From positions 744,001-808,000 of the forward strand of contig SAXG01000005.1 in the NCBI GenBank assembly GCA_012932865.1: 64,000 nucleotides of DNA, given 5' to 3'. Origin of the DNA: Amylostereum areolatum (taxonomy: Eukaryota > Basidiomycota > Agaricomycetes > Russulales > Stereaceae). This document shows, one piece after another, positions 42,046 through 53,285 of this stretch (the first letter of the stretch is position 1; every line of letters starts with the position of its first letter). Below the pieces are notes generated by a model that was not told the DNA's origin, did no database searches, and saw only the letters and a list, made by a program, of their open reading frames with translations. A program made the translations under genes and the position numbers.

Positions 42046-43864
42046 CATAGAGCCTACCGAGGATTGGCAAAGACGCCTTCTTGTCGACATTCAAGAGAAG
42101 CACAAAGCGAGCGTGAAGAGTTTGCAGGAGGTCCGGAACTCCGCGTTGAAATTGGACCAGGACGACGCGTCGCGGGACTATCACCTGCGCATGTACGGCG
42201 ACGCGATGGAGGGTGTGCGCGTCAGGGTGGAGGAGGAATACTTTGGCCAGGTTCGAAATGCTCTTGGGGAGAACGACGACCTTCCCATATCGTCGGAGGA
42301 GAAGCAGAGGTGCATCTACGAAGAATTTCAGCAAGAAATATCCTCGCGCAGTACAAGCGGTTGGGCCAGCCCATCTGTTTCCGAGGCTTCCGACTCGGCG
42401 GGAGACCCCATCCAATACGAGGCTAACGAGGAAGCTCCATCCAACCCCCTCCGACGCAACGAAGAGACCTCCAAAAATGACGTTCCTCGCCGGAGCGGTT
42501 CGTCCTTGTCAAGGGGAAGTGCGGAGAAGAACAAGCGTCGACGGAAGGTGCCATCTCCGGAGATAGTCGTGGAAGGGGTTGCCTCCGAACTAGAGGAATT
42601 GAGGCGTCAAGAGGAGGAGATGGAGGCGAAAAGAGAAGCCATTGCCAAACGCAAAGCGGAGCTCCTACGACCAGGCCCACGGGGTATTCAGGGAGTGAAG
42701 AGGGCGGGAGAGAAGGACACGAACACGCGAGAAGCCCCGGAGAAAAGGACGAAGGCGCAAAAGATCCAGTCGAAACCGGTAGAGGGGCCGCCGAAAATGG
42801 AGAGCAGGGACGCGCCCGCTCGATTAGCCGAGCCCATCGAGGATCCGAAGTTGAAGAAATTCCAGCGCGCTCAGCAGCAAGCGGCCGTGTTGGACAAGCT
42901 CCGCCAAACGAAAGCGAAGCAAGACCGTTCCACCGACGGGCACGAGACATTTCCAGGGGATGTTCCAACTTCATCTTCTCAATCGCCCTCCGCCGTGTCT
43001 ACACCCAAGAATCTTGCAGGCTTTACTATCTTCAAGGATTCTAGGAAACCCGGAGAGCAGCTGGCTGTCGAGTCCACCTTCCCAACATCCAGGCCTCTGG
43101 CTCCCAAAGAAAAGAAACACCGTCCAGCCGTTACTATCGAAGAGGTCTCTGACCCAGAAGCGCCTGGTAATAAGGCCAATGTTGTTAAATCCAGGCCTCT
43201 CGGGAGAGAAACGAAGCAAACACAGAAAGAACAAGACCAAACAGCCACGCAGCATTCGGCAGAGACGCAGAAGGAGGTCGACAGAAAGCTCCCCAAAGAA
43301 GTACAAGCAGCAGAAGTCGTTCACGGAAAGAACGAAGTTGGGGCCGAGGAAAAGGACGATCGCAGTTTGCCAATAGATTTCGAGGAGTTTGTAGCAGACA
43401 ACCCGAAACTTGCCAAATTTCTCCGGGAGCAGCAGGAGGCTGCACAGGCCATGCTGGGACTGGAAAACACCAGGAAATCTTCGCGTTCGTCCATGGAGAA
43501 GTCGAGGCCGGGGAGGGTTCCTGCCAACCAGGCTCGAGTTCCTGCGATTCCTTCCCAGCAACACCAACGCGCATTTCTACCGCCAGCCCTTGCCCCTACC
43601 CGGAGCGATCGCATACCGAGCCACGTAGCGCCAAGCAGCGGTCCAGTATCTGGGTCTCAAAAGTCGGGGCCGCATGGAGAGAGGAAGAAGTTCAAGGGAA
43701 AACAACGTGAAGATGCTGCCGGTGTTCACCGTGACGAAGATAAGTTGATGGGTGCATTCATATCAACCATGCTCGACGTTGGAGGAAAGGATGGGCTACA
43801 TGCGACCTCAACAGCGGATGGCATGTTTGGGGCATTGCAGGGGACGTTGGGAAAGGGCGGATAA
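42046..43864 (+). CDS. Tandem paralogue family, member 1 (W-helical domain; 5' exon unresolved)
   Basis: Main exon opens at a likely acceptor (cctcag, 42044-42045) and ends at TAA 43862-43864. The in-frame sequence starts IEPTEDWQRRLLVDIQEKHK and matches the N-terminal domain of the three genes downstream: a Trp, then I/V-E-x-S-like helix, R-R/D, then Y..M......V..E.F/Y. No ATG occurs in this frame before 42194 and a stop lies at 41975-41977, so a short 5' exon must lie upstream. The middle is charged and disordered, with a coiled-coil piece (ELEELRRQEEEMEAKREAIA). A motif PKLKKFQRAQQQAAVLDKL (42845) recurs as PKLAKFLREQQEAAQAMLG (43403). No HPD domain. Function unknown. Confidence 0.75.
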
Positions 43865-44772
43865 GGTGGTCTCACGCAGGAGTGAAAGAGTTCGTCGTGT
43901 GATGTGATGGCTCTGGTTGATTGTGATATTCGCTCGTGAACAAGGGTCACGACTTTGGAAAACCTCATCGACATCGATGTACGATATACGCGATTGGCGC
44001 ACGTCTTGTTATTCAGAGATGATCGAATGATAGGGTCTCCTTCGATATGTCCCGTGAACACGCTTGCCGTGAGTGTATAACACAAAATGGGATGGACGGA
44101 TCTCGAACGTCCTCGTGTATAAAGCATGTTGGAAAAGATGACTTGTACTCGTCGATAAGGGTAAGTCTGTCCGAAGAAAGTCTGGCCCGTGTGTTCCCCT
44201 AGCGCAGATCTGGTCGATGGATAAGTAGCGCGTCAGCGGGGCCCCGGCGTCATACATCCCATGCTTCGGCCTTGCAGATTTGGTCCAGGTATTCAAAGCG
44301 CTTGTACAAACGCTTGACGGTCTTAATATGAAAATCCCGGCTATTTATCGACAAACTAGCCACAGAAACCGTCCAGATGCATTTGTAGACCACGCTTGAC
44401 GGTGTCCTCGTGGTTACCCTGAAAGAAAGGTTGATAAAGGGCGCCTACGTCTTCTCATTTCCGGCTAGGGATCCCTCGTGGTCCCTGCATTGCTAAGAAC
44501 TGACGATTCGGTTCTGTGGGCCGGTCACATTCCATTGAACTTGTCACCCGCCTTGCTCCGCAAGCAACGTGTTTGGCCGGAACGAGCAATGTCGTAAGTA
44601 AGCCACGAGTGAACGGGTCACGGCTCGCCCCCTGCGTCCATCTAAACACAAACGCGAAGTGGTGAGTCGCGCAGCTAATCTGAAGGGAAGACATAACACC
44701 AACGGAAGACTCAAGATCCACTCTCTGCATAGCACCACTCCCCTGACTCCCCTGATCAGTACCACTCGCAAT
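43865..44772. other. Intergenic, nothing recognised
   Basis: Only short frames without domain character. The last 100 bases, with CTCCCCTGACTCCCCTGATC, probably hold the leader of the next gene. Confidence 0.6.
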
Positions 44773-46927
44773 ATGTCGTTCACTGGGCGTAAGCCCGACC
44801 CAAGCTCAAACACATTGCGATCTCAGAACTTGAACCATCCCAAAGTCAGCGAAGAGTGGGCGACCATGATGGTGAAAGAGATCGAGGCATCCATGAAGGA
44901 AGAAGTCGAAGAAGCTAGGCGAGCCCGGGACGACGAATGCGACGCTGTTCTGGACGACGCCACACGGGAGAGAATCAGAAGGAACTTCGACGCTACTGTC
45001 ATGGCGAGCTTCAGGAAGCGGGCCCAGGAGATATATAAGGCGCGTCTGAATGAAGAGGTGTCAAGGATGGCAGAGGACAGACGTCGACGAGATGGTACAC
45101 AACCTCCGATTCTTTTGGTGCGTCGCCACATGGAGCATCGAAGGTTCGTAGACCAATATGTCACAGCATGGATATACCCACGGCCCGGTGAATTCTGCGC
45201 CTCGCGCTCCTCCCCGTCCATCACCCATCGTAACCTACGTCGACGAGGAATCAGTATCCGATGGCGAAGAAGAGGATGGAGATGGAGATGGAGAATCAGT
45301 ATCCGAGGGCGATGAAGAGGATGAAGACGGAAAAGAAGAATGGTCGGATCACTATGTGGCACGTCCCCTACACATAACTGTTCGTCCAGGGATAGCAGGG
45401 ATAGGCACCCAGCCACGAGCGATACCTCCGCCACGTCGTGACACCAGAGGTTCGTTCCCTGCAATATCGTCACGCTTTGTCGGTTATCATCGGAGCCCTG
45501 GCCCCACGTCCATCGGGCTGCCTCCGTCAAACCCGAGTCAGGGAGGAAGTTGGACGGACCGCAGGTATAAAGCATCGTCGCCGGTGGACATCCCGCGTAC
45601 ACAAACCCGTCCATCTGCTTCAGTACCGGTACACGCCCAAGCCTCCACGTCGTATCGAGGAAACACGGTCAGGCTTGCACCATCCCCAAACCTCGGATAC
45701 GCTTTCCTACAACCGTCGTCCCCCCGGACGCGCACCACTCCTATGACCGAGACACACGGACACTCGATACACGACAGTCCTCGGGCGCATGCGAACCCAG
45801 ACTTGAAGGACTCCTCTGGCCCACAACCAAACTTTGCCGCACCCGTGCTTGGATACCATGGAGCTAGCGGAAACTCGCCCGCGAGCTTCGGCTCGGATGC
45901 CAGTGGATGGAAAGTGGTAGGACCACCTACTCTACCTCGCACTGGAGTCCAGCACGACGAGGCAGCGTTCAGCTCCGATGACGACGTCGTCCGCGTGGTG
46001 CATCCTAACGACCAATACATGTCGTCCCTCGAAACTCGAGAGAGCGCGCTCCTCAAACGGGAAGACGAGGTGCGGAAGAAGAAGGAAAATGCAGAAAAGA
46101 GGGAGGAGCAGGCGAAGAGAAGGGAAGAAGATCTGGCGAAGAAAGAAGCCACGACGATGGCGGAGATGAGGAAAAGAATGGAGGAAGTAAGTATGAAAGA
46201 CGCGAGGATGAGGCAGCTAGAGCGGGAGGTCCAGAACCTCGTGGAAAAGGCCAGGAAGAAAGAAGAGGAGGCTGTGATGGTGGAGGAAAAGGCGAAAGCT
46301 ATATTAGCGGAGGCGAGAGCGATGGAGGCAGAGGTTAGAAAAAGGGCGGCGGAGATGCAGACAAAGGAGGTGGAGGTGAAGAAACGAGAGGAATGGGCAA
46401 GACGACGGGAAGCAGAGATTCAGCGGAAGGAATCGCAGAAGACGAGCGAGGAGGCTCGTCAACGCCACGGCCAACGCAACAGAATGGATAATGGAGTCCA
46501 AACGGATAACGACGCCCCAACAGAGTGGAATGGCCACAAGCCTGTGCCACTCGCTTCACCGATGCCACCAATGCCGGCACCGTCCGCCTCGATGCAAGCC
46601 GTACAGACACATCCGGTCGCTGGCCCATCTAGGCTCGCCGCATCCGAAAAGGACGAGATGGCCGATTATGAAGTGCTGGAGAAGTACAAACCGGTCATCC
46701 GTTATGTTCAGGAGTTCCTGGGGAAGCTCAAGGCACGCCGGGATGAAGAGCTAAGGCTTGCTGGGAGTGACGAAGACTTGCAAGAAGAGGCAATGGCAAA
46801 CTACCAAGCGTCCCTGGAGAAGGCGTACGAACGAATTTTGGATTGGAGGGAGAAAGTAGTAGGAACCCGGGAGTGGACGCCGCGTGCGCATGCTCTGAAA
46901 TGGTTGGAAGGCAATATGGCGGGTTGA
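44773..46927 (+). CDS. Tandem paralogue family, member 2 (W-helical domain plus coiled coil)
   Basis: Two exons: 44773-45117 and 45167-46927, 701 aa. The intron (gtgcgt...gtcacag, 49 nt) is inferred; it is the only in-phase choice of normal size that keeps DGTQPP in the protein. N-terminal domain (about 25-110): EEWATMMVKEIEASMKEEVE, ARRARDDE, RRNFDATVMASFRKRAQEIY. Then an acidic Asp/Glu/Ser run, a Pro/Ser-rich linker, and a coiled coil (about 410-560) of ALLKREDEVRKKKENAEKRE type. The C-terminus is helical (YKPVIRYVQEFLGKLKARRD, EELRLAGS) and resembles the C-terminus of member 3 rather than an HPD domain. Function unknown. Confidence 0.8.
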
Positions 46928-47305
46928 GAAGTGCGTATGTCCCCGGTATTACTTATGTCTTGGACAGTGCGCGAGCTAGCTGTGAAAACCTCATGAGCGT
47001 GCAGAATTAGGGAATTTTATGCGGGTACCATGTGATGAAAAATTTGGCGGTTCGTGTGGGAAGCGTGTTCTTGGGGATCCACTAAGAGCGAAAAAGTGAG
47101 GAAGTCAAAAAGTCGGTCGTTCTTCCGATAGAAGCCCACCGATCCGGGCCATAGCTTTGAAACGCTGGAAAAAAGGACGGCGTTTGTACATGGTGACATC
47201 GGTGTGAGCGCTCGCCGCTCAGCGCAACTATTATGCATCACGTGATGGGAACCGGGACGCCGCCGGTGCCCGCCTTCCCGCCAGTCTTTAGTGTACTTAA
47301 CTTCT

Positions 47306-47312
47306 TTATAAG
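47306..47312 (+). promoter_or_regulatory. TATA-like element before the MIF-type gene
   Basis: TTATAAG lies 47 bases before the ATG at 47359, followed by a pyrimidine-rich leader. Confidence 0.45.
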
Positions 47313-47358
47313 TAACCTTTCCTTCCCTTCCACGCCATTCTTGCTTCACACGCACATC

Positions 47359-48005
47359 ATGCCATCCCTCGTACTTCAGACTAACGTCAAGGTGGGCGAA
47401 AGACCTCTTACGCGTGGTCGCGCTCGCTCCTGATGCCCAGAAGGTCGCCGATCCGAAGGCTTTCTCGCTCAAGTTCTCCAAGGTATGTTCCTGCAGCTGG
47501 ATCTGACGGGCATCGACGGGCCATGCTCAACCACCCCACTTGCTTCCAGCTCGGTGCTGAGGTGCTTGGAAAGCCAGAGGGATATATTTCGGTCGTGTAC
47601 GACTACAAGGAGCATCTCACCTTCAACGGAACCTTCGATCCCGCATTCCTTCTGGTCATCGTACGTGACCCTGCCCCGAGCCACGCTTTCTCGTCTTTAA
47701 CGATTGAATATATAGACGAGTCTCGGAAATATCAGCCCAGATGCGAACGAGGGCTACAGCAAGGCGCTGTTCGCATTCTTTGAGGAGGAACTGAAGATTC
47801 CGGGCGATCGCGGATACATGTACGTCGTCCGTACCACAACGGCAGGCCCTCCTTGTCGTACTGATGCACTTCTTAGCACATTCTCAGACCCCGGTCTCGC
47901 CTACCTTGGGCAAGTATTTCGAGCTTCAGTTGAGTAGCGGTCTAATCTGTATGGTCTTGCAGGTACAAGGGCACCACATTCGCTACCATCTTTGGAAGCA
48001 AGTAA
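47359..48005 (+). CDS. MIF-type tautomerase
   Basis: Six exons (47359-47391, 47444-47482, 47550-47660, 47716-47819, 47877-47909, 47963-48005) give 120 aa, the normal length of macrophage migration inhibitory factor family proteins. Family knowledge: trimeric tautomerase whose catalytic base is the N-terminal Pro. Seen: MPSLVLQTNV with Pro2, KAFSLKFSKLGAEVLGKPEG, YISVVYDYKEHLTFNGTFDP, TSLGNISPDANEGYSKALFA, GDRGYITFSDPGLAYLGYKG and TTFATIFGSK. The fifth intron starts with GC (gcaagt). The second exon has a tandem acceptor (cccagaag), so one extra Lys may be included in some transcripts. The substrate in fungi is unknown. Confidence 0.93.
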
Positions 48006-48850
48006 ACGACGCTCTTCAACTTGAAGCTTGTTCTACGGAGGCTATATAAACATGGCAGTTGGTTCCGCTGAGAAGTAGCGAAAATTGTACTTGTAACGTC
48101 GTCGGTTGGTTATTCCAAAGCAAACTAAGCACTTGCACGGTACGATGCTCCCGAATCGCCTCAGGCTGTTGCTGATCTCTTCGCGACCGAATGTGGTTCA
48201 TATGCTACTACTAGTGATTGCTATGACCTTCATACGATTGCGGATTACAAAACGCGAGATACTTCGAGGAAGCTGCTGAGAGTCGGAGACGGTGTGATCA
48301 CTGTGGTGGTCAACAGATCCCGGAGATTCAGATTCAGAGGGTGGCTTGCTGACGTCACTCAACGTCGCAGTGGACTAGTCTTCATTTCCACCACTACACA
48401 GTGACACCTCGCCTACTTCCCTTCGCAACTCGCATAGAGCACTTTCACCCCCACAAATATCAGCATACGTTCAACGATTTACGGAGAACCGAAGCCGGTG
48501 CCGCATGACTTGTTATGAGGTCCTCCTTCACGGATGACCAAACTTGCTTCTCTCGAGGTACAAGGAATTTGATGTTCTGTTCAACCTTTCTATATTCTTA
48601 CCCCCTTCTGTCTTTTCCAGTTCAGTCTCATCAAGTGACCCGTCAAAGTCATCGAACAGCGTTCATCACGGCTCTCTACGCGCGTCACAAGGATCCTCCA
48701 AGAGTCTGGCAAGGACCTTCCTTCCCTCAGTCGGCCCGTATATTTTCAATATTTCCTCCTCATGCACACGCTCTGTGTCCCCGCCGCGGGCCGCGGACAG
48801 CTTTATAACGGCTTCAATGAATCCGCGGAGCACGTTCGTCCTCTGACATC
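48006..48850. other. Intergenic, nothing recognised
   Basis: 3' flank of the MIF-type gene and promoter of the GH51 gene. A palindromic CCGCGGGCCGCGG lies at about 48781-48793. Confidence 0.6.
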
Positions 48851-51800
48851 ATGACGATCTTCCCTTGGCTAGCTTCTCTAGTGCTCATCGGCGCAGGCAT
48901 TGCACCTCAATCTGGCGTTGCTCAGACTATCGTCGCGGTGAATGGTACGCCGAGTCACGATATACCACCTACGCTCTGTAAGCCGCTCTCGCCGTCGTTC
49001 TAGCATCCAGTTTCTGATAATGGACTCAAGGGGGTCTGATGTACGAGGTACGTTGCAATGACCAGGATTCCCCCACTCCTCCGCCTGAATTTCGCAACCG
49101 CCTGTAGGATATCAGTGTAAGTTTGTCCCTTTGCATCTTGAGCGGTGCGTACTAAACACGCGTCTTTCAGTATGTAAGAATTGCCTCGTCGTCGCTATAT
49201 CTTAACGCCGGCGCCAAGACTGACGCGAAACGTTTAGAGCGGCGACGGTGGTCTCTATGCCGAACGTGAGTCTTGTGTACCTGCGCAGCTATACTGTAGC
49301 TGACTGGCAAGGTTGCCAGTCCTCCAAAACCGAGCTTTTCAACAAGTGACCCCTGGTATGATTTACTATATCCTTCACCGTTTCCTAGCTTAACTATCGG
49401 ACAGGTACTAGCGCAGCTTTGAATGCCTGGTCGGCCGTTGGAGGTGGAAATATTTCCGTCATAGCAGACTCGACCCCGCTCTCCTCTGCTCTCCCTAACG
49501 CTCTGCAGTTGACGATCCCTTCTGGGAGTTCTGGTCAAGTCGGCCTCAGCAACTCAGGCTATTTTGGTAAGCAGCCCCGCGTACATGTCCTGTCTTGCTC
49601 GCTGATTTCGTCGCCAGGCATCAATGTCGTCAGCGGCGATGCCTACAAGGCTTCCTTCTACTATCGGTTCTCCGGGACGGTGCCCTCGTCTGGTCTAACC
49701 GCGACCATATCTTTGGTTTCCTCCTCAGGAACAGTCTTTGCGAGTGAAACCACGACATTGTCTGCAACAGAGTCCTGGACTCAAGCTGCTGTCACACTCA
49801 CACCTTCGCAGTCATCCTCTGACATCAACAATGAATTCACGGTTACAGTGAACGGTGCCAACCTGCCTGGAGGAACGATCAACTTCGGGCTTTTCAGTCT
49901 TTTCCCGCCAACTTTCAAGAACCAACCGAATGGGATGAGGAAAGACATTGCTCAGGTGCGGTCCTTGGAATCTTCCGTGTACCGTTTATTCACCAAGATC
50001 GGCATTGTCAGGCTCTGCTTGATCTAGGTCCTTCGTTCTTCCGCTTCCCAGGCGGCAATAACCTCGTACGTCGACTTTCTCTGTACGTCCGCGGTGGTTG
50101 AGTCACAACTTCCTCGTCCTGGTTAGGAGGGTCAAACAGTCGCCACTCGCTGGCAATGGAACAACACCGTCGGTCCTCTGATCGACCGCCCCGGCCGTGT
50201 TGGTGATTGGTCCTATGTGAACACGGAGTTCGACTTTTCTGCTTCACCTGCTGCTGTCCGTTCTGATACCGTTATAGTGGCCTTGGCCTCCTCGAGTACT
50301 TGGTATGGATCGAGAGTATGGGAATGCAGAGCATCATGGCCGTTTGGGCTGGGTTCGCTCTCGGACGTACCAGCGTCGCCGAGGATCAACTGGGTCCGTA
50401 CATCGAACAGGCTAGGCAGCAGGTAAGGACTGCTGTTCTCGTCACCCCATGGTGCAACTCACCCAATGTATGTCTGTAGATCGAATTCGTGATCGGCAAC
50501 ACAAGCATGCCGGGGGGTAAGATCGCCCCGCGTCGACTTGTCGGTGGATTCATTATATGCGACTGCAGGTGCCCAGCGTGCAGCTCTGGGCCACCCGGAA
50601 CCGTTCGAGCTGAGATTCGTGGAAGTAGGAAACGAGGTAGGGTCTTCCAGGGACTTGATCACAATATACGTTGATGTATTGAACACAGGACTTCCTCGCT
50701 CCTGATACGTGCGTTCTGGTGTTTTGGAATCTCAATCCCCTTGATTGAGTGAGCTGGCGCTCGTTGCAGGTACACTTACCGCTGGACGAACTTCGTCAAC
50801 GCCTTACAAGCTGACTACCCCGACATCCGTACGTCCGTTTTGTCAATAGTATACACCTGCCCAACTGATTTTACCTAGGCTTCCTGGCGACCACGCAAAC
50901 CAGCAGTCCCACGCTCACTCCGAAACCTCAGTCGTATGACGTGCATGTCTATCAAACGCCGCGTAAGCACGACCTGCGAATTATCGTCCGCTCACCCCTC
51001 AATATCATCGTAACGCAGGCTGGTTCGCCGAAAATTCATTTTTCTACGACTCGTTCGCGGTACCCGCTCTTCCGCCCTTTGTGTTACCGAAGTGCTCACG
51101 AACGTTCAGCGCGATGGAACCACCTACTTCGAGGCATGTCACCGGTTGCTGCATCGTTCTATCTTCCAGGCATTGACGATGTGATTCAGGGCGAATTCGC
51201 CGCGATCTCGACCAACTCCAGCAACATATACGGTACGCCCGCGAATGGCCGTCTTGTGTTCCCCACCATGCAAGGCAAGTCCCCTGACGCCTTCCATGAA
51301 TGCGTGCTCTGAATTATGGTTAGCATCGTCCGGAGAGGCCGCGTTCATGACCGGGCTTGAGCGCAACAGCGACATTGTCTTCGCTGCCAGTTATGCCCCA
51401 CTGCTCGGCGTGAGTATCGATGCGTTGTCCGTGAAAGAGTATCATGCTCATCCAACCTTCCTGTAGCATGTCACACAGAACCAATGGGTACGTCCCCACA
51501 CCATCGCTCGTAGGAACCGCCTGTGATATTCTGCCCTAGACGCCCAACTTGCTCTCGTTCGAGTCAGCATCTTCCTTCCTCGTAACCCTTCTTGATAACT
51601 AATCGTTCTTTGCTTTCAGTGCGGGCACGGTAATCAAGTCGACGAGCTATTACGTCCACCAGGTATGCCCGCCGCGCTCCATCCATGCATGACCGCATCG
51701 CTCATCCGTTCCCACAGTTTTTCAGTCTCAACCGCGGTGACTCCTACCTGCCCAGTACGCTTCCGTCCGCCTCGGGCACGCTCTTTTGGTCCGTCACCAA

Positions 51801-52123
51801 GCAGAACGCTCCCGCCGCCTTCATCATCAAAGTAAGCTCTCTCTCCTCTTCCCTCCCACTCGTCGTACCGGATACGTATCCTCACCCCGCGTTTTCAGAT
51901 CTCAAACACGGTCGCGGCCTCCGCCGACCTCGTGTTCCAGCTCCCTTCCGCCGTCGCATCGCGTGGGACGGCACAGATCCTCGCGGGCTCCCAGACGGCC
52001 AGCAACACGGCCGCCAACGCCAGCGCGGTCGCCCCGGAGAAGAGCACGATCCCCACCGCGCAGAATCTGACCTTCACCGCGCCCGGGTTCAGCGTGTCGG
52101 TGCTCACGGTCCCTGTCGCTTGA
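48851..52123 (+). CDS. Secreted GH51 alpha-L-arabinofuranosidase
   Basis: Twenty-five exons (48851-48977, 49031-49047, 49108-49116, 49171-49173, 49238-49265, 49320-49355, 49405-49566, 49618-49955, 50012-50065, 50127-50227, 50278-50422, 50480-50516, 50569-50636, 50689-50708, 50770-50828, 50879-50962, 51019-51059, 51110-51133, 51190-51274, 51324-51409, 51467-51487, 51540-51562, 51620-51662, 51718-51831, 51899-52123) give 649 aa with all phases consistent. It releases arabinose side chains from plant hemicellulose. Seen: signal peptide (MTIFPWLASLVLIGAGIA), GLMYEDIS.SGDGGLYAELL, SFFRFPGGNNLEG, GDWSYVN, LRFVEVGNEDF (likely acid/base Glu), FEGEFAAIST (likely nucleophile Glu) and SSGEAAFMTGLERNSDIVFA. 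Exons of 3 and 9 nt and two GC-AG introns (51134-51189 and 51275-51323) are inferred. Confidence 0.93.
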
Positions 52124-53285
52124 GGAGATCTAGTTTCTCCCGCTCTTTTTTCTTACTATACTCATCCTTGGATTTACTTTTATTCTGGCCATGGCATGTC
52201 CTTCGTGCAGGACGATCGAAGTTGGCCAAGCGAAGGAATGGAACGATCACGATGCTGGGGATCGCAGGGGGAGTCTGCTTTGAATTAGATGAATGGTCCT
52301 AAGTTTTTTTTTTTTCGATTCCGAAAGCGCCGCCGCTTAGCAGTGATGCTACCTCATCGGACGGGGTGTCGTTCTAAGCATATACATGGTGACATGATTG
52401 AATGGTATGATCCATTGAGCGCGGCGACACCCCCAAACGCCCGGGCATGCTCGACAGCAGGAAGCCTGCGCTCTTTGGGGACCGCCTACTTAGGTGTCTG
52501 GCCAATCAAGCCTACAAGTGAACATTTTGCATGGTGCGATGTTCCCGAGACACTTATTTATGAGTGTGATGATGCCAGCGAACAACTATGTAGTGGCACG
52601 CCGACCCGAACCACGACCATAGCCCCTCCTCCAATCAGTAAGGATGCCCCAGCTAGCCCTCCAATATACCCCAGCTAGCCGACCAACACCCTCATCGATG
52701 CGCTCCACCTACCAGGGATTCCGATCACGTCCGGCTGGATGCCACATTGGCCCTGAGAGAAACGAGGCGTACGCGAGGCACTGGTTGAGCTCCCAGGGAC
52801 GGCGGGCATGCTCTGTACGTCGGTGGCGGTTATCGTCGACTTGTACTCTCACGAGTCCATACTGGAACTGTGAGTGGCCCCACGAGGGGCGAACAACGCA
52901 CAAGTCCGCTCCCATCTGCCGATGTCAACTGTCAAACTTCAGGGCAAGGCGTGAAGAGTCGAGCGTGGCGGTCGCGAGCAAGCGAGTGGCAGAATGGCAT
53001 TTGACAAGCTTGCTGGAACGATGTGGATGTGGACGGCAATCGATTGGGAGGGTCGAAAGGGGGGCCAGTGCCCTGGGCCACGACTTTCCCGCGTCCTTTG
53101 TATCTCGTGATCGCGATCCGCCGAGATAACGGGGATCTGGCACCTTCGAGCCTTGCGTTCTCCTCTCCTCCCCACCGTCCCGCTCTTCCTCCCCGTATCT
53201 CCCTCCCTCTTCCCTCTCTCCCCCCATATCCCCACTCAAGCCCCGACGCGCGACCCCACCCACCCTAACCCTCACCCCAGCCCCG
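52124..53285. other. Intergenic, no gene recognised
   Basis: Contains only short frames. The last 150 bases are strongly C/T-rich (CTCCTCTCCTCCCCACCGTC) and look like the leader of member 3. Confidence 0.6.
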
